The notes below the pieces were generated by a model, which worked only from the letters and a program-made list of their open reading frames with translations, had not been told where the DNA came from and did no database searches. Shown here piece by piece: positions 31,313-44,273 of a DNA stretch of 64,000 nt. This stretch comes from Hemileia vastatrix (Eukaryota > Basidiomycota > Pucciniomycetes > Pucciniales > Zaghouaniaceae). Location: positions 43,286,797-43,350,796 of the forward strand of contig JASXTE010000004.1 of NCBI GenBank assembly GCA_030280995.1, in the 5' to 3' direction. The translations under genes and the position numbers were made by a program. The first letter of the stretch is position 1, and each line of letters begins with the position of its first letter.

Positions 31313-31772
31313 GACATCACCATGGAGGGTCAATCCTACCCACAACCAGAGTCTATGAGTATAGAGAAAAAGGACGCCCTTCTAAAAAAGATAACAATCA
31401 AAAAGACTTCACCTCCTATGAATGATCAACTTTCCAATCTGGCCAGGCAGGCCCTGAAACTAGAGGAATCATAGTCTACCATACTAAAGGAGATAGAGAA
31501 GTTACAAAACAACTGCAAGGTGGGGTTCCAACTAATGAATCAAGCCTTAGAAGAGTTGAAGGTAGATCAGCCAAGCCAACAACCCCCTACCCAAGGAGGA
31601 TTACATCATTCCCAGGAAAAAATCTTGGCAGAGAAATGGAAGTGAGATAGGTTCCATCAGCAGTGGTCAAGCCACAATTGCAACAGGGATCCACCCCCTC
31701 ATCAGACTGCCTCAGCTCACCCTTACAAAGAAAAAAAAAGTGCAAAAATTCAGGGCTTGCTCCTATTCCATT

Positions 31773-31927
31773 GTAAGTATATTTCCCTCTCAGATCAAAC
31801 AAAATACTGAGAATTACAATATAGGTAATTTTATTGATGTAAAATCTGTACAGAAAATTGAGGAGGACTTAAGAAAATTAGGTTTTGATGTAGATACAAC
31901 AGATTTATCTTTTTTTAATAACAACAG
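31773..31927 (+). other. Candidate gag intron 2 of TE-E (about 155 nt)
   Basis: The donor GTAAGT overlaps the TTG-TAA that ends the conserved frame, exactly as in TE-A and TE-R. The AG at 31926-31927 is the acceptor that fits the phase. TTTCCCTCTCAG at about 31782-31793 looks better as a site but would make a 21-nt intron. Confidence 0.58.
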
Positions 31928-33428
31928 TACTATTTATAATAGTAATACAGTTATCCCTCAGTTTCCACCACTTATTAGTGAGCTGAGAAGTTCTACAAAA
32001 AGTGAAATCATTGAGAAGGCAGACATGGAGTATTTTAATAATAACCCAACTGTCCATAGAATTGTTTCAGCATTATGGAATAGAATGACTGAGTGTGAGG
32101 AACAGACAATTAAGCTCCCAAGTGATACCATTTTGTCCTTGACATTGAACATTTCTCAACTGACAACAAGAAATAAAGAATTAGGGAATGAAAAATTGGC
32201 TCTAACTCTAAAATATGACTCTTTAAGTAATAAATATAGTGAACTTTCAAACAAATTCTGTGAGTTAGAAAAATTGCATGAAGCACATTTATTAAAATCT
32301 GAATCAAGAACAAAGTTATCTTTTGCACAAACAAATCAGAGTGTCTCTGATCTTTTACAAAGATAAAATAAAGTTGAGATTGAAACTGATAATCTACTAA
32401 TGAATCAGGATAATCATAAGTATACACAGTATAATAATAATCCTTTCATTGGCAAAAATGAATCTCAATCATTTCCCATACCACCACAAGTAAAACCATC
32501 TGGTGGTAGTGTCAAGTCTGAGAAAACAAATTTAAGTCACAAATCTGTGCAAGAGGAGATACAAGACCATTTATCCAGAGTAAATGAGTTATTGAATATA
32601 CCTAAGATTAGTGAAACAAAATCCAATCTGAAGAGCTGGACAAATATTGATCAGTACCCAACTTATGATGGGGAAGCCAGCTCTGATTTGCAACATTTTA
32701 TTCCAATAATTAACAACTTAAAATTCTCATATAAGTTACCAGATGAAGAAATAACATCATAATTAATTTCTCTATTTAAGGATGTTGCTTTATTATGTTT
32801 TGAAGCTGTATTGAGTGAGGGTAAAGATTACTCTTGGGCTGAATGGAAGCAACTAATTGAAAAAAAATTTGGAGGTTCTAAATTCAGGCTCACTCAGAAA
32901 ATATTATATGAGAAAAACAGGTATAATCTTTTGAATGGTGACAAACCTATAGTATTTTTAATGAGCTCAAATAAAATATTAAAAGCCATTGAAGAAAACA
33001 TGGATTTTAACTTATGGAAAGATAAGATAATATTTAAATTACCTATGTCTGTCAGAGTCATTGTTGTAGCTAGAGAAATAATGGTTAATGAATATTCTGA
33101 ATTTATTAATATTTGTAATGAAATATTATTAAACCATAATTATGAAGCAAGGTACACCACTTATAAACAAAATAATGAACCTGTGAAAAATCAGCATTCA
33201 TAAACACTTCAGGAGAAGCAGAAAAAACCTACTGCACCTGTAGTACCTAAAAAGTATGAAACTAATACTTGTTATAAGTGTAATAAGCCTTGGGTTAAAA
33301 GTCACAAATGTGAGAAGAATATAAATATTGTTTAAAATCAGCATGAATCTGAAAATTAAACTGAAAAAAGTAAAGATTCAAGTGATTATGAAAGTAATAT
33401 CTCATATAGTGATGGAAATGAAGTCTAT

Positions 33429-36400
33429 ATGTTGGAAGATGATTTGTCCATCTTTGAAACTCCAATATTAAATATGGACTTTAATGAATCTTTAATGAAT
33501 TTTGAGGTTGCTGAAATCATTAAGGACATACAAGCTAATAACTTAAAAATGACATCTATCGCGGTTCCAGCTATCATTTCTGGAGAATATATAAATATAG
33601 AATTGGACACAGGAGCTTCTGGTTCTGTTGTTTCTACAAATACATTACAGAAAATTTATAGTGAGTATAATTCAAAGCTTAAAACCCTTCAAAGTAAGAA
33701 TTGGATAGGTTTTGAATCAGTAATACACCCCATTGGTAAATACAAAGCTGCGGTTTTCTTTAAACATCAACATGGTTATGTTAGAGTAACATGTGACTTT
33801 TTAATAATAGATAATACTAATTGTAGTAACTGTTTTATCATTGGAAATGACATTCTGACTAAGTTTGGTGTGAAATTAGACCCTTCTTATAATAATTTTA
33901 CAATTGGCATGAATGGTAAAAGAAAATTTAAAACAAATTGTTTTAACACCATCTTAAACATTAAGTCAGTAATATATATTCCGTGTAAAGGAAGAGAATC
34001 CAATGAAATGGAACTTCTGGAAACAAAAATTTCAAAAGCATCATTGGGCACTCAGATAAGTGAAGCTGAAAAAAGAAATATTTTGGAATTAATTAAAGCA
34101 TTTCCAATGGCTTTTGAACATGGGACCAATGAGCTTGGCCTTGTAAAAGATCATAAGATGAAAATTAGTTTAATATGTGATATAGATAATATTCCTGCTA
34201 GTCTTAAAAAGAAACCATACCCTGCTTCACCAATGAAGAGGAAAGACATAGAGGAAAATATTAAGATGTTATTAAAAATTAAAATTCTTGAGAAGGTTAA
34301 AACAACACCAAAATATTGTGTAATATAACTAGTGCTAATTTCTTATGAACAAGATTAAGCAAGACTGTGCAGTTATTATAGATCATTAAATACATTTACA
34401 ATAGATGATATTTATACCTTTCCAGGAATTGCCTCTACACATTCTACCCTTAAAGGTGCTAAGTATATAAGTTTCCTAGATGGAAATAAAGGGTACCATC
34501 AGACTCCTGTTGAAATGAATTCACTGAACTTTTTGTTGATAACAACACATATGGGAATATATAAATATGTCAGGATGCCATTTGGACCATAAAATGCTCC
34601 TTCAGTATTTCAGAATATAATGGATATAACATTCCATAATGAAATGATTGAGGGATGGTTAATGGTATACATTGATGACATCATAGTGTTCTCTAAGAAA
34701 TATGATGAACACTTAATCCATTCAAAGAAGTTAGTTCAAAAAATGGATAAAATAAAAATGACCCTTGCATTGAAAAAATGTAAATTTGGGTTTGAGTCTT
34801 TAAAGGTGCTTGGTCATTGTATCTGGCGTACAAATATGTGTAAACCCAAATAAGATGGCTGAAATAAAAAATATTGGAATCCCTGAAAATTTAAAGGATG
34901 TAAAATCTTTTCTTGGAATTTGTGGTTATTTAATACAATATATGAAGAACTACCAATTAATAGCTGCACCATTGACCACAGTGATAAAGAAATCAGAAGC
35001 TATCATTTGGAATAATTAAAGAAAACAGGCTTTTAACAAGTTGAAAGAATGTTTGATGACAGCTCCTATCTTGGGATTACCAGATTTTCAATTGCCATTT
35101 GTATGGTATACAGATACAAGTTTTATTTGTCTGGGTGCTACTTTGCATCAAAAACAACTGATTGAAAGAAAAATGTCAGAAGTAGTAACTTTCTATATTT
35201 CACGTACTTTAAGAAGTATTGAATTGAAATATGATTCTACTCAACTTGAATGTTTGGAAGTAGTATGGGCTCTTGATAAGGTACATTATTACCTTGAAGA
35301 CCAATAATTTGAGTTAATAACTGACTGTAGTGCAGTTAAGTCACTCTTAAACATGGAAGCTTCTAATAGACATATGTTTAGATGGCAATTAGCTGTACAT
35401 GAATACAGAAGATGGATGACTATTATTCATACAGCAGGAACCTTACACTGTAAGGTAGATCTGTTATCTAGAGTACCTCTACCAAATAATGATGATAATC
35501 CTGCTTATGTTGCTGAAACAGAGATTATTAAAATTTATGTCATTTATATTGTAGATCTTTAGGATGAATTTATGCAATCAATTCTTGATAATTATGCTTC
35601 AGATCCTGACTAGAGTAAACTTACTACAATATTAAATGATCCATCTAATGCTTCAATGAGTGATTCAATAAAAACATTGTCACATAAGTTTAAAGAAGCA
35701 TTAGAAAAAGTAAAATTTTCCATAGAGGAAGGTTTTATATATAACAGGAAGAAATTAAGCAATGTAATTGTAATTACCACTTCAATGAGGGAGTTAATGT
35801 TAAATATATGTCATGATGATATATTAGCAGGTTATTTTGACTTCCATAAAACATTAACCAGAGTAAAAAATACAGCTTGGTGGATTAACATGTCTGATGA
35901 TGCTCAAAAATATGTTGAGAGATGTGATTCTTGTCAAAAATCTAAAAGATTAATGGGAAAAAGAGCTGGTTTATTACAACAACTTGAGCAACCAAAAGCT
36001 CTATGTGAATTAGCTAACATGGAATTTGTAACAGGTTTGCCAATAGCAGGGCATAAGAGTTATAACTCCTGCTGGGTAATTGTAGATAGATTTACAAAAA
36101 TGTGTAAATTTATTAGTACCCACAAAGAGGTTTCTGCAAAGGACTTAGATTTTTAATGGTGGACACAAATGTTAAATATAGCAGGTTTCCCCAAAAGCAA
36201 TAGTCTCAGACAGAGATCCTAAACTTACTTCTGAGTTCTGGACATCACTTATGGATGTTTCAGGGTGTCAATTAAAACTTTCTACAGCACACCCTCCACA
36301 AACTGATGGGCTAGCAGAAAGAATGATACAAACCTTAGAAGATATGATAAAAAGATATTGTGCTTTTGGTCTTGACTTTAAAGACAATGACAAATTAACT

Positions 36401-37101
36401 CATGATTGGGTAACCCTTATCCCAGGTTTAGAATTTGCATACAATAGTACAGTACATTCTGTCACTGGCAAAAAGCCATTTGAGTTATGGTTGGGTTATG
36501 TACCTAATACCCCTGCTAAAACTCTTAATAAATTACCTAGATTTGATATCCATCCAGGTACAAAATATTCTTTTCAGATTCAAGAATTATGCAGAAAGCA
36601 TTCTCAAGAATGTATAAATAAGGCATTTGAGTATGAGAAGAAAATATGGGATAAAGCCCATTAAGAACAAATGTTGAAAGAGGGTGATGAAGTCCTTATT
36701 TCTGCACTACATTTCAATTTAAATGGTAATTTTAAATTGAAGGATCCATTCATTGGACCATTTGTAGTAGAATAGATGGTTGGTAACAATGCTGTTGAAG
36801 TTTATCAATATGCACCATATGATAGAAAACATCCAGTATTTCATATTTCTCTTATAAAACCATACCATTCTAATTATACTGCTCAATTTCCAAGAAGAAA
36901 AGGAAGGCATAAACAGCAACCTGAAAAAATAATTTAAAAGGCAGAAATTGAAAAGATACTTAAAAAGAGACACCTTACTAAAAAAAGGGAGTTGAGTATC
37001 TGTTAAGGTTTAAAAACGAATCAAGTGAATATGACCAGTGGATTCCAGAAAATGAAATCTCTGTTCTTAAAAATCTCTTGAAAAAATTTCAATCCAAATA
37101 A
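33429..37101 (+). pseudogene. TE-E protease, RT, RNase H, integrase, chromodomain (broken)
   Basis: The protease motif ELDTGASGSVVS is at about 33600. Reverse transcriptase covers 34200-34850 with LMVYIDDIIVFSK intact, and RNase H covers 35090-35400. The integrase finger and core lie at about 35810-36410 (CDSCQKSKR, DRDPKLTSEFW, TDGLAERM), GPY/F near 36740 and the chromodomain at 36945-37101. Damage: in-frame stops at about 34326, 34357, 34590, 35019, 35307, 35562, 35611, 36156 and 36662, with frameshifts near 34825, 36187 and 36525 and another in the chromodomain. It cannot encode working enzymes. Confidence 0.9.
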
Positions 37102-37203
37102 TACTGTTTAATTCAGTATTTGTATCATAAATTATTTAAAATTATTTTTCTATTCACTCCTTACTTATTAATTAAAATGTCTTAACATTTTTTTATTGTT
37201 TTT

Positions 37204-37216
37204 TTGGGTGAGGGAG
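37204..37216 (+). other. TE-E polypurine tract
   Basis: TGGGTGAGGGAG directly precedes the 3' LTR, about 100 nt after the pol end. Confidence 0.78.
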
Positions 37217-38392
37217 TTTCAGCCTAGATATCCCCAGGAATGAGTATTTCTTATGTTTAAAATTAGATTACCTTAATTACATTAAGCTTATTAATTAAAA
37301 ATAAGGTTAAAATACTTATATATATGGTTATAATACATATATATATAATTATTACACTATTATATGACTTATAGTAGTTTAAATAGCTTATACATAGCCT
37401 AATAATACCTATTAAGGTTTTAATGGAGTCATAATATACTTATCTTAAGTGATATTAAGTAATTATAGACATACATAAGCTTATATGTATACATAAACCT
37501 CATAATCAGTGAAATATGTAGTTATATTATGTATATTTAGGTCTATAAGTATGTTTTAACCTCTTAATAGCCTATAACCTTTTTTTTTCTGCTTATTTAA
37601 GGTCATATGGATGTATCCAGTGGACTGACAATTCCTCCACAAGCATATACACCTATTTCAGGCGCATATATCCAGTTTGGACAACTTAATCTGCTTCCTT
37701 GGATGGATTTTCACATATTTATGGGTTGGGATATGAATACTGGGTTAATATAGATGCTTGATGATGTTTTTAGCGGCTTGGACAGTTAATTTGGTTCGTA
37801 TATATGCTTTGGGTTTCATTATATACTCTTTGGATGAGTTTTTTTACCTTTTTCTTTATAGTATCTACTTTTATCTGTTTATTCTATATATGGTATGGGT
37901 CTGTGGTTTCATTAATTGTGATGGAGGGTCCTTAATGGAGGTCTGTGTGTTGAAACTTCTTGAAGTCAACGCCATGGGGAGGTGATTGGTCCTCATAGTG
38001 CTGTAATTTCCAGGGATGGCAATGACATCATCTGGATTGAAGGTCTGTGCACTCCAGTGGATTTTGGTATAAGTAAGGGAGGATTTGACGGGTTATTGGA
38101 CATCACTTACTTACTACACTTCAAATTAACATTATAAAACAATTATTATCATATATAATTATGTTATAAAGCCTTTATAAATTGATATTGTCTTTATATA
38201 AGCTATAACTATATTTTAATGATCTATTTTCCACCACTATCACACATAAGATCCAAGTATTGTGAGTTTAATTGAGATTAACTATTCTATTAGTCTTCCC
38301 CTAAGGTTTAATCACTAAATCATTTATCAATAAGTAGTAGGATCATTAATATTTATTATTAAATCATACTTACATATTAGCACACACTGACA
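37217..38392 (+). repeat. TE-E 3' LTR (1176 bp)
   Basis: It begins TTTCAGCC (the terminal G of TG is mutated) and ends ACTGACA. It is collinear with 29530-30726 with many substitutions and a few small indels, followed by the duplication TGTGG. Confidence 0.92.
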
Positions 38393-41300
38393 TGTGGCCT
38401 TATTATGGTTTGAATTTGTATTGAGTGAGGGAATTAACTACTCCTGGAATGAATGGAAGGCACTAATTGAAAGGCAATTTGGTGGACCAAAATTTAGAAT
38501 CACTTAACAAAGATTGTATGAAAAAACCAGATATAATCCAAATTCTGGAGATAAACCCATGGTATTTTTAATGAATTTAATGAAAATCATGAAATTCATG
38601 GATCCAAAAATGGATTATGATGAGTGGAAAGAAAAAATAATATAGAAATTGCCTATATCAGTCAGAGACATTATTGTAGCTAGAAATGAAACCATCAGAG
38701 ATACTTATGAGTTTATTAATATATGCAATGAAATATTATTGAACCACAAATATGAAACCAGGTATAATAATTACGAGAAAAGTGCTGAGGTATTAAAACC
38801 TACTACAAATAAGTTACCAGTGGAGAAGAGGAAACCATCAGCTTACCTTGTCCCTAAAAGACAAGAAAGTAACACTTGCTAGAAATATAATGAACCTTGG
38901 GCTAGAGGTCATACTTGTAAGAGAAGAATAAATGTTATTGAAAACTCACAAGATTCTGAACAAAGTAATAATGATGATGAAAAGGAGGAATCTAGTGAGT
39001 ATTGTAAAAGTAACATTTCTTAAAGTGATGAAAAAAATGAGATATACATATTAGAACAGGATATTATGTTCCTGAATGATGAAATACCTCATACCAATAC
39101 ATCCTTAACTTCCATTGAAGAAGCTGAAATTATTAAAGATGTATCTCATGATACTTACAAAATAACACCTATTAGAGTGCCTGTTATTATATGTGGAAAA
39201 TAAATGAATGCCATTCTTGACACTGGGGCTGGAGGTAGTGTAGTTTCTATTAACACTTTAATGAAACTAGATAGTAAGTATAAGGTAAAACTAGAACCAG
39301 TACAGACAAAAAACTGGAGGGGTTTTGGTTCAGTATTAAATCCAATTGGCAAATAAAAAACTGCTGTATTCTTTAAATATAATAATGGATATGTAAGAGT
39401 AGTTTGTGAATTTTTGGTAATGGATAATAAAAATTTTAGTGATTGGTTTATTATTGGCAATGACTTATTGACCAAATTTGGCATTAAACTGGATCCTGAA
39501 AATAGTTGCTTCACTATAGGGGTAAATGGGAAAATAAAATTCAAGATTTGCTCTGAAAATTCAGTTTATTCTATTTCTCCAAAAGAAGAACAACTTCAAT
39601 GTGGAAGAACCACCTCTGAAGTGGTAGAATTGGAAAATGAAATCCAAAAAGCCTCTTCAAGTCCTCAACTCTCAAAAATTGAAGAAAACAATATTTTGAG
39701 ATTGATAAAATCTTATCCTATGGCATTTGCTCATGGTTCAAATGAACTAGGATTTGTCAAAGACCATGAGATGAAAATCTCTTTAAGTTGTGATCTGGAT
39801 AATATTCCTGGCAGCTTGAAAAAGAAACCTTACCCAGCTTCTCCTGCAAAAAGGAAAGACATTGAAGACAACATTAAAATGTTGTTAGAAATGGGTATTT
39901 TTGAAAAAGTGGACACAACACCTAATTATTGTGTTATTTCACCAGTTTTAATCTCTTATGAAAAATATTAGGCAAGATTATGTAGTTATTACAAAGCGCT
40001 GAATAGATTCACTGTAGATAATATTTAAACTCTGAAAAGGATAGCTTCTATCCATGCTACCTTACAAGGAGCTAAATATATTTCATGTCTGGATGGAAAC
40101 AAAGGTTACCACCAGATCCCAGTAGAAAAGAGTTCTCAGAATTACTTTCTAATCACCACACATATGGGGATATATAAATATGTGAGAATGCCTTTTGGCC
40201 CAAAGAATGCGCCTTAAGTCTTCCAAAAATTGATGGATAGTATTTTTCATCAGGAAATGGGTGAAGGATGGCTTTTAGTTTATATTGATGACAACATAGT
40301 GTTTTCAAAAACATATGGTGAACATTTAGATCACCTGAAAAGAGTATTTCAAAAGTTGGATGAAATTAATATGACAATTGCATTAAAGAAATGTAAGTTT
40401 GGGTTTCAATCCTTGAAAGTACTTGGAAATTTTGTATCTGGATTACAAATTTTGTTGACCAGAACAAAGTGGCAGCAATAAAAAACATTAGTATACCTAA
40501 GAATGTGAAAGATTTTCAAAGTTTTTTTAGGTATGTGTGGATATTATAGGCAGTATATAAAAACCTACCAATCCATTGCAGCCCCTTTAACAACATTGAT
40601 CAGGAAAAATGAGGCTTTCATTTGGAATAATGAAAGACAACACGCCTTTGATAAATTGAATGAATGTTTGATGTCAGCTCCAATATTGGGACTGCCAGAT
40701 TTTAACCTCCCTTTTATCTTGTATACTGATGCAAGTTTCACAGGGTTAGGTGCTGCTTTACAGCAGAAACAGATAATGAATTGGAAATTATCTGAAGTAG
40801 TTATCTGTTATATATCAAGAACTTTAAAAAAGACAGAATTAAGGTATGATGCCACCCAACTGGAATGTTTAGCCTTTGTGTGGGCCCTTGAGAAACTTCA
40901 TTACTATCTGGAAGACCGGAAGTTTGAATTAATAACAGATTTTAGTGCAGTAAAATCATTACTAAACATGAAAACACTTAATAGGCACATGTTTAGATGG
41001 CAACTAGCTGTAAAAGAGTACAGAGGAAGAGTGAAAATCAATCATAGAGAAGGAAAATTGCATTCTAATGTGGATTTTTTATCCAGAAGCCCTTTGCGAA
41101 ATGATACTGACAACCCAGCATATGTACCTGAAAATGAGGTTATACATATATTTGGTATTTATATAGTGGATTTAGAGGAAGAATTTATGCAAACTATATT
41201 AGAAAATTATTCATCTGATAAAGATTTGTCTAAATTATCTACCATTTTAAATGATCCAACTAATGCCTCCTTGAGTGCATTAATCAAGACCTTGCCTCCA

Positions 41301-41408
41301 AAGTATAAAAATGCATTGGAAAAAGGTAATCTGTCAATTGAAGATGGATATATATATTACAGGAAAAAGCTAAATAATGTAACAGTTACACCATCCTCTA
41401 TGAAATAG
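38393..41408 (+). pseudogene. TE-F Gag C-part, protease, RT, RNase H (broken)
   Basis: Reading resumes after TE-E with ALLWFEFVLSEG and QFGGPKFR. The knuckle has lost a Cys position (stop then KYNEPWARGHTC, about 38880). The protease motif is LDTGAGGSVVS near 39220. Reverse transcriptase lies at 39800-40430; its active-site motif reads YIDDN near 40288. RNase H has LYTDASFTGLGAAL at about 40720. Stops replace Gln, Tyr, Ser and Lys codons at several sites (for example about 38506, 38643, 38880, 39020, 39352, 39968, 40026 and 40215). A pair of compensating frameshifts lies between about 40445 and 40520. Confidence 0.88.
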
Positions 41409-42715
41409 TTAATGTGGGTACTTGTCATGATGACATCTTAGCTGGTCATTTTGATTTTAACAAATTATTAACAAGATTTAAAATCACAGCCTGGTTGATA
41501 AACATGAAAGAAGATGTAAAAAAATACATTGAAACATGTGACTCTTGCCAGAAATCTAAAAGATTGACTGGAAAGAGAGCTGGGTTATTATAACAAATAG
41601 AGCAGCCAAAAGCTCAATAGAAAATTATAGACATGAATTTTGTCACTGGCTTGTCATTAGCAGGAAAAGAAAGTTTAAATTATTGCTGGGTAATTGTAGA
41701 TAGATTAACAAAAATGTGTAAATTTATCCCTACTCATAAATAGGTATCTGCAAAAGACTTGGCATTACTATGGTGGACTCAAATGATGAATACTGCTGGG
41801 TTCCCCAAAGCCATAATCTCTGACAGAGACCCTAAATTTACTTCAGAGTTCTGGACATCTTTGATGGAAGTATCAGGTTGTCAATTGAAATTGTCTACAG
41901 CACACCATCCGCAAACTGATGGGCTGGCTGAGAGAATGATACAGACTCTGGAAGATATGATCAGAAGATATTGTGCCTTTGGATTATAATACAAAGACAA
42001 TTAGAAATTCACACATGACTGGGTAACATTAATTCCTGGCCTTGAATTTGCTTATAATAGCACAACTCATTCTGTAACAGAGAAAAAACCATTTGAACTC
42101 TGGCTGGGATATGTACCAAATACCCCAGTAAATCATTTAAATAAATTACCAAGGTTAGATATACACCCTGGAACTAAATCCTTTATTCATATGCAACAAA
42201 TGTGTAGAAAGCATGGAGAGGAATGCATCCAAAAATCATTTGAATATGAAAAGAAAAGATGGGATAAATCTCATAAAGAATTTGAATTCAAAAAAGTAGA
42301 TGAAGTCCTAATTTCAACACTACATTTTAACTTACAAGGTAAGGTTAAATTGAAGGATCCCTTTGTAGGACCTTTTGTAGTGAGAAAAATGGTTGGTAAT
42401 AATGCTGTTGAAGTCATATTATGTGCCCCATATGATAGGAAACATCCAGTTTTCCCTATCTCATTATTAAAACCTTACCATGCAAATGGTCCTGACTTAT
42501 TTCCAAAAAGAGGAGGAAGGCCTAAAAAGCAACCTGAAGAAATTGTGGAAAAGGCAGAGATTGAAAAAATACTCAAGGAAGGAATCCTTAATAAAGAGAA
42601 AGGAACTGAGTATTTATTAAGATTTAAGGGGAAATAAAAAGAATTTGATAAATGGATACCTGAAAAAGAAATTTCAAATCTATCCTCCCTTCTTAAAAAA
42701 TTTAAACAGAAATAA
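41409..42715 (+). pseudogene. TE-F integrase and chromodomain (broken)
   Basis: After a frameshift near 41410 the HHCC finger (CHDDILAGHF to CDSCQKSKR), the catalytic core (ISDRDPKFTSEFW and TDGLAERM) and the GPY/F module (KLKDPFVGPFVVRKM) are readable. A chromodomain (EIEKILKEGI to EKEISNLSSLLKKF) ends at the stop 42713-42715. In-frame stops occur at about 41591, 41617, 41742, 41987, 42001 and 42635. Confidence 0.88.
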
Positions 42716-43272
42716 ATTTCTGTTCAACCAGATGAGGGGTTAAAAAACCAGTACTCATAATTTTTATTATGTTTTATTTCTTTAAAGAATCAATCTTTAA
42801 TGCTCCAGAATTTTCTGAATACCTGAAAAATAACATAAAATAATAAAAGTGTATAACTTAATGAGGTGCTTTCAGGGTGTTTGATGGCCATGTATAGCAG
42901 TGTAATGGGTCTGGGAAATAAGGGGTGAACACCAGGGATTTATGGGTATGTAAGAAGGAGGTTTTTGGGCTATTATTCTGCATTCTTTTACATCACCTTT
43001 TAAATATATAACCATACAATTACAATTCATATTCATTAGTACTGTTAAAGTCTTTTAAATATTTTTTTAAATAATTAGTTCTATTTTTCTACCAACTGTA
43101 AGCGGTATACCATTTATAATAACTGAGATTATATTACTGAGACCCTTATATTGAGTTATATTTTAATACTTATTGGATTTGTACTACAGTATTCAGATAG
43201 GACCATTAAAATCTTCTAGACAACTGACCATTCAAGCTAGTTCACATCTCTGTACTTGACCTCAGCCTGACA
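42716..43272 (+). repeat. TE-F 3' end: truncated 3' LTR
   Basis: The last 400 bp or so match the right part of the solo LTR at 4587-6087, ending CAGCCTGACA. The expected start TGTCAGCC and a purine tract are missing, so a deletion probably removed them with about 1 kb of the LTR. The base after 43272 begins the flanking GCTAC. Confidence 0.78.
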
Positions 43273-43467
43273 GCTACCTTGATGACTCAAATAAAACATC
43301 TTGGGAACCAGCCATTAATTTTTCAAATGCTCCTGAATTTTTAAAAAAATTTCATTTAAAATATCCTGAAATTTTTTTCATTAGAGAAAATTCTTCATTT
43401 TCTTATATATTTCCTTTTCCACTCTCTTTTCTTCTTTTTCTTTCTAAAAATAAAAAATAATTAAACC
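43273..43467 (+). pseudogene. TE-G: chromodomain C-terminal fragment, outermost host of the nest
   Basis: Immediately after TE-F an open stretch reads DDSNKTSWEPAINFSNAPEF, then LKKFHLKYP, and ends at a TAA near 43465. The pattern S-W-E-P-n-NF-NAPE-LKKFH-KYP is typical of chromodomains at the end of Ty3/gypsy integrases. The upstream half would lie beyond the left edge of the window, on the other side of TE-F. GCTAC (43273-43277) is presumably one copy of the TE-F target duplication. Confidence 0.72.
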
Positions 43468-44096
43468 AAATTAAAATTAACATAAATTAATAATTATAAA
43501 AAATAAAAAATAAAAACTTTAAAATAAAGTTAAAATTAAAATTAAATAAAATAAAATAAATAAATAATAAAAACTTTAAAATAAAGTTAAAATTAAAATT
43601 AAATAAAATAAAATAAATATAAAATAAATAAATCAAATTAAATAAAAAACAAATCAAATTTTCTTTTCTTTCTCACTCTAAATTTTCACACCAAATTTTA
43701 TTTTTATCTCTTTTTAATTTTCTTATTTTTTATCAATCTCAATTCAATTTCTTAATTCCACCATTTCCATTTAAAATTAAAAAAATTTCTTTTCTTTTTT
43801 TTTCTCTCTTATTTTATGTAAACAATTCTCTTTTTTTCAACATATCCATGAAATGATTAAAATCATCTTATGCCTCAACTAATATCAAACTGGAAATCTT
43901 TTTCTTTCAAAAATTGTATTTCTTTCTTCCCTAAAAAATCTTTTTTAATTTTCCTAAAAATTCATTTTTTCTTTTCTCTTGTTTTCACTTCAATTTTATC
44001 TAAAACAAGCCCTTTTCTTTTTCTCTTCTTTCTAACTGAACTAAAAAATTAAAAAAAAACTAAAAACTAAAAAACTAACACCAGAGAAAAAACATG
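43468..44096. repeat. AT-rich low-complexity DNA
   Basis: Runs of AAATAAAATTAAA and TTTCTTTT dominate. A unit of about 53 bp built on AAAAACTTTAAAATAAAG is repeated in tandem at about 43514-43620. I see no gene. Confidence 0.75.
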
Positions 44097-44273
44097 GGCA
44101 CCTGATAGCAGGTGCCAATCCCTATCTTTGACTTAACTTAATTTCAGCTCAGCTGTAATTCTTCTGGAAAGACTGCGCACTAAAAAATGAGCACACTAGC
44201 TTGTGCAACATCAAATCATATTTACTCATATATCAAAACTGAATATAGGGATAGGCACCTGATAGCAGGTGTC
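44097..44273. mobile_element. Small foldback element (MITE-like, about 177 bp)
   Basis: The two ends are inverted copies of about 27 bp: GGCACCTGATAGCAGGTGCC then AATCCCTAT at the left, and the reverse complement with a few changes at the right. Each end is itself a palindrome (CACCTG-ATAG-CAGGTG). The middle is non-coding. I could not define a target duplication with confidence. Confidence 0.6.

Larger units (their letters stand above)
31237..33428 (+). pseudogene. TE-E Gag with two candidate introns (broken)
   Basis: Exon 1 is 31237-31257 (seven codons). A candidate intron with GTAAGT and CTCCAG is 31258-31312. Exon 2 begins D-I-T-M-E-G at 31313, has a TAG near 31472 and runs to the donor GTAAGT at 31773. 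Splicing to the AG at 31926-31927 restores the downstream frame. Further along lie a coiled-coil-like region (32150-32370), the capsid-like part (32640-33180) and a knuckle CYKCNKPWVKSHKC at about 33270. TAA codons at about 32364, 32760 and 33201 break it. Confidence 0.78.
29530..38392 (+). mobile_element. TE-E: full-length but decayed Ty3/gypsy chromovirus (8863 bp)
   Basis: LTRs at 29530-30726 and 37217-38392 are clearly related but diverged. The 5-bp duplication TGTGG is at 29525-29529 and 38393-38397. The internal region has a primer site (30727), a leader with hairpins, gag starting at 31237, protease, RT, RNase H, integrase and a chromodomain remnant ending near 37101, then the purine tract GGGTGAGGGAG. 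It belongs to the TE-A clade and sits inside TE-F Gag. Confidence 0.93.

Noticed and set aside
31237..42715. A variant genetic code with TAA/TAG read as an amino acid, suggested by many in-frame stops
   Set aside because: The stops replace many different residues (Gln, Tyr, Ser, Lys, Glu, Trp, Leu), and TE-A has normal TAA use and only one internal stop.
1..43272. Repeat-induced point mutation (RIP) as the cause of stops
   Set aside because: Substitutions creating stops include T-to-A, C-to-A, C-to-G and A-to-T; there is no evident C-to-T dominance, and TE-A is nearly untouched.
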